The notes beneath the pieces were generated by a model. The model worked only from the letters and a program-made list of their open reading frames with translations. It made no database searches and was not told the DNA's origin. Source: Bacteroidota bacterium (GTDB lineage Bacteria; Bacteroidota; Bacteroidia; Bacteroidales; FEN-979). From it: 64,000 nt of DNA. Numbering within the stretch: position 1 is the stretch's first letter; each line of letters opens with the position of its first letter. This document shows positions 61,380 through 64,000 of the stretch, piece after piece. The position numbers were made by a program, and so were the translations under genes. The DNA lies in contig JAPLDF010000046.1 in the NCBI GenBank assembly GCA_026391835.1, positions 1-64,000 of the forward strand, written 5' to 3'.

Positions 61380-62477
61380 ATGTCGTTGCAGGGGATTCTT
61401 AAAATAACCACTTCCGTTTTCCTGATCATGGTTCTTTTTGTACCGGATTCTATTTGCCGTGACCCTTATTACACGCAGTTTTCGAATGTTCCCTTGTTTT
61501 ACAATCCCGCTTTTACCGGGATTTATACCGGAGCCAGGGTGAGGTTCTGCTCACGCAGCCAAAGCCCTACACCTGCATCGGGGTTTAATTCTTACTATTT
61601 ATCCGCAGATATCGGCGACAGGAATTTACCTGGTAGCGGAGGTTTTGGTGTCATCGTTAACCAGGACAATGAAGGAATCGGATTTATTAAGAATTTTAAC
61701 CTCGGTGCATCTTTTTCGGCAAGGGTACCGCTTAGCCGCCTGATCATCGGCCAGGTTGGGATCAAGGCATCCTGGCTGCAAAAGCGTGTTTCGTGGGACG
61801 ACTTTGTATCTTCCCAAAAAGTATCCGAGAAATATGGCCACGTATATGATTCAGGTTTTGTCAGGCCGGATATCAATGTGTTGAATCTTCCCGATTTTGG
61901 CATCGGCGGACTGATACAGTTCACCAACTCCCAGGGTTGTTTATCCGGTACCGTCGGATTTGCAGTTGACCACCTGTTTGAGCCGGATGAGTCATTTCTT
62001 GAAACGGCGAAGTCCCCGTTGGCCAGGAAGTATACAGGACATGCCGATGTGGTTTTTTCGGTCAGGTGCCCGTCCGGGTTCAATGCCAGGGAAGATGATG
62101 CGTTGAAAATCAATCCCGGGATTATTTTTCAGAACCAGGGCAAAGCAAACGAACTTCAGGCAGGACTCAACCTTACAAACTACGGGATCTATTTTGGCGC
62201 ATGGTACAAGGGAACATATGGTCCTGTAACCGACCATTCGGTTGCCCTGCTGGGCGGTTACAGGTATGTGTTTGCCGAAAGCATGAGCATCAAGCTGACA
62301 TACAGCTACGACATGCATGTCATGGGCCCGCAGAAAAAGAGTGGTGGTGTGCATGAAGTAAGCCTGGTGCTGGAATTCAGCAGCCTGCATCTGTTCAGGA
62401 ACGGTGGCGGTTCTTCCTTCCGCTCCCTGACCCAGGCCCAGAAGTATAATTCGCAACTGGCCTATTCCGACTTTTAA
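61380..62477 (+). CDS. PorP/SprF family type IX secretion system membrane protein (second copy)
   Basis: 365 residues from the ATG at 61380; an in-frame TTG two codons earlier is possible. The signal peptide (KITTSVFLIMVLFVPDSIC) is followed by DPYYTQFSNVPLFYNPAFTG, SADIGDRNLPGSGGFGVIVNQ and FGIGGLIQFTN, the PorP/SprF pattern, closely parallel to the protein at 6525-7631. The glycine-rich tail is shorter. It stands alone, with no adhesin gene before it, and sits downstream of a sigma-54 two-component system, which suggests regulated T9SS function. The stop codon abuts the stop of the convergent usher-like gene. Confidence 0.9.
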   Translation: MSLQGILKITTSVFLIMVLFVPDSICRDPYYTQFSNVPLFYNPAFTGIYTGARVRFCSRSQSPTPASGFNSYYLSADIGDRNLPGSGGFGVIVNQDNEGIGFIKNFNLGASFSARVPLSRLIIGQVGIKASWLQKRVSWDDFVSSQKVSEKYGHVYDSGFVRPDINVLNLPDFGIGGLIQFTNSQGCLSGTVGFAVDHLFEPDESFLETAKSPLARKYTGHADVVFSVRCPSGFNAREDDALKINPGIIFQNQGKANELQAGLNLTNYGIYFGAWYKGTYGPVTDHSVALLGGYRYVFAESMSIKLTYSYDMHVMGPQKKSGGVHEVSLVLEFSSLHLFRNGGGSSFRSLTQAQKYNSQLAYSDF

Positions 62478-64000
62478 CTATTTCTCCTCTGTTTTATCCT
62501 TTTCAGGATTCGGAATCAAATGAATCTGGAGTCCTTCGATGTTATCTCCCTGCGCCAGTGCCTGTATTTCAAACTTCAATGCACCCTGTGGGTTTGTGAC
62601 ATCAAGGAACCCAAGTTGCGCCTTGTCTACCTCGATGGTGTATTTGCCAGGAGGGACGTCCATGATGTAAAACCCGCCATCAGAAAAAGTACGAACGGTC
62701 TCCTCATATTTATTGGTAATGCCTTTTATCAAAAGTCTTAACCCGCCCTGTGCCTGCGGGCCGGTGGCCTTGTCAACAAAGACCTTCCCGTCAACGATTC
62801 CTCCCCGGTAAAAAGCAATCTCGATGCGCTTGTACTGGTTCGGGTCGGTTACAAACGAGAATTCAGTTTCCAACGGCACCAGCGTCGGGTCCGAGATGGC
62901 ATTGCGGTTGACTTTCAGGTTATACCGGTAATAACTTTGAAGCTGGCTTAATCGCAATACCCCGTCTCTGCCAACTTTTGAAGAAACCGGATTGTCAAGG
63001 GTTACAGAATTATAAGGCAATATTTCATCCCCCTTGTCATAAACTCCAGAATTATTGTTGTCGATATACGAAACAATGGATACCGCTGAACGCCCAACCT
63101 GCTCACGATTTGACATGTCCAGTTTCCCGTTACGGGCATCCACACCAACGGAGCCATTTAGACTTTCACGAAATGCAGTTTCACTTCCAAATGAGTTGAA
63201 TGTCGTGGTCGACCGGATTGCATTCAGGTCAAGTGTAAATCCCACTTCAGTAGCAATATTTTTCTGAAGGAAGTTATAACCCAGGTTTATGTTTAGTCTG
63301 CCATTCTTGAATAAGGTCCGGGATAACTGTAAGTCAGCCTGTATGAAAGTTGTATAGTTAAAGTTATACTGTGCCTGAGCTCTGATGAACATACCACGCA
63401 CATAGACAGGTACACCGGGTGTCCGGGCAATGGTATATGTGAGGGATGTTGTCAGTGATTGTTCTGTATTCAGGATAAAATCATGGATATGACTTAAGGC
63501 ATGCCGGTAGTTGGCCCTAAAGTTGAACTGCCATATCCTTGAACTTAAGTCAACATTGTATTTTGTCGTGGTACTGCCCGGAAGTTGCGTTTGCTGACCA
63601 CCTAACCTGATACCCGCATTCATTCCGAAAATGTTAAGAGGCAGATAAACATTGCCTACTATGTCGTCCATCGCCCCAACGAGGTTAAATTTTCCCTGAT
63701 GCGGAAAATGTGAATACACCAGGTTGATGCTGAGGTCAGATGGATACATGACACTTCCAGAAAGCCGATAATAATTGTCAGGGGCTATGTCTGCCGTTAT
63801 CAGGTATTGCTTTGCTATCCTGGTGGAGATACTGCTGTATAAAAGTGGAGTTGACGCCCAGAGTTCTTTGGCGAAATAGTCAGCACCTGCTGAGACCGTT
63901 AGCCATTTTGCGATCCCCACTCCTACATCGCCATGTCCGACATATTTTTCCTTAGCCAATTCGGTTGGTGAATCTTCAACAATACCACCCTGCAGGTTAT
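62478..64000 (-). CDS. Outer-membrane usher-like beta-barrel protein (5' partial)
   Basis: At least 507 residues; the frame stays open to the window edge (upstream codons read NLQGGIVEDSPTELAKEKYV), so the start lies beyond 64000 and the TTG at 63957-63959 is not the true start. The visible part begins with alternating beta-strands (VGVGIAKWLTVSAGADYF, SGSVMYPSDLSINLVYS, ATSLTYTIAR-like strands) typical of an outer-membrane barrel of usher or FimD-like type. It continues with YIDNNNSGVYDKGDE, a DxNxxG loop. A carboxypeptidase-regulatory-like domain (VDGKVFVDKATG ... GGFYIMDVPPGKYTIEV) closes the protein at about the last 110 residues. The exact family and role are uncertain: it may export surface fibres or belong to a T9SS-linked system. 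Confidence 0.55.
   Translation of the reverse strand, partial: NLQGGIVEDSPTELAKEKYVGHGDVGVGIAKWLTVSAGADYFAKELWASTPLLYSSISTRIAKQYLITADIAPDNYYRLSGSVMYPSDLSINLVYSHFPHQGKFNLVGAMDDIVGNVYLPLNIFGMNAGIRLGGQQTQLPGSTTTKYNVDLSSRIWQFNFRANYRHALSHIHDFILNTEQSLTTSLTYTIARTPGVPVYVRGMFIRAQAQYNFNYTTFIQADLQLSRTLFKNGRLNINLGYNFLQKNIATEVGFTLDLNAIRSTTTFNSFGSETAFRESLNGSVGVDARNGKLDMSNREQVGRSAVSIVSYIDNNNSGVYDKGDEILPYNSVTLDNPVSSKVGRDGVLRLSQLQSYYRYNLKVNRNAISDPTLVPLETEFSFVTDPNQYKRIEIAFYRGGIVDGKVFVDKATGPQAQGGLRLLIKGITNKYEETVRTFSDGGFYIMDVPPGKYTIEVDKAQLGFLDVTNPQGALKFEIQALAQGDNIEGLQIHLIPNPEKDKTEEK

Overview
The window comes from a member of the Bacteroidota, most likely an uncultured anaerobic Bacteroidales-type lineage. The evidence is: several proteins with type IX secretion (T9SS) C-terminal sorting domains, two PorP/SprF-type membrane proteins, a gliding-motility-type CHU_C domain, BatA/DUF58/DUF2723 proteins, and repeated matches to the Bacteroidota promoter element TAnnTTTG. 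Rubrerythrin and a heterodisulfide-reductase-like (Hdr) iron-sulfur cluster fit an anaerobic or microaerobic life. No rRNA, tRNA, CRISPR array or prophage was seen. Both window edges cut through genes.

Layout. 1-11.1 kb (+): a giant repeat-built T9SS surface protein whose frame is broken twice inside its 285-bp repeats, then a PorP/SprF protein and a secreted RCC1-propeller protein. 11.3-13.3 kb: a REP-associated (RAYT) transposase and an exported carboxypeptidase-regulatory-like protein. 13.5-19.5 kb: metallophosphatase, gpmA, a DUF2723 glycosyltransferase, a NodB deacetylase and radC. 19.6-29.1 kb (-): BatA-like protein, gdhA, YwqK-like lipoprotein, MarC, class-I amidotransferase-like peptidase, trmN6, rimM, an unusually long rpsP, an exported rubrerythrin and DUF2231. 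29.2-41.6 kb: mostly housekeeping genes on + (dnaE, trxA, DUF58, valS, SDR reductase, typA), with a CrtI-like oxidoreductase on -. 41.6-46.6 kb (-): a tightly overlapping five-gene Hdr-like operon ending in a membrane subunit. 46.6-57.9 kb (-): four exported proteins: a 2005-residue beta-helix protein with a dockerin-like module, a three-cohesin protein, a phage-collar-domain protein and a subtilase with a CUB domain. 58.2-62.5 kb (+): a receiver-PAS-histidine kinase, an NtrC-type sigma-54 activator and a second PorP/SprF gene preceded by a -24/-12-like promoter. 62.5-64 kb (-): an outer-membrane usher-like barrel running off the end.

How it may work together. The best candidates for something new are: (i) the adjacent dockerin-bearing and cohesin-bearing T9SS proteins, which could build a non-catalytic, cellulosome-like surface assembly; (ii) the sigma-54 two-component system beside a T9SS-type gene, with a plausible promoter and upstream inverted repeat; (iii) the Hdr-like complex, which looks like a menaquinone-linked thiol/disulfide or electron-transfer machine; and (iv) a set of intergenic elements, each made of one short word (CACTAAG, CACGAAG, CGCAGATT, GTGACTTT and others), which sit directly after stop codons and often fold into long imperfect hairpins. 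These functional links are inferred from gene order and domains only.
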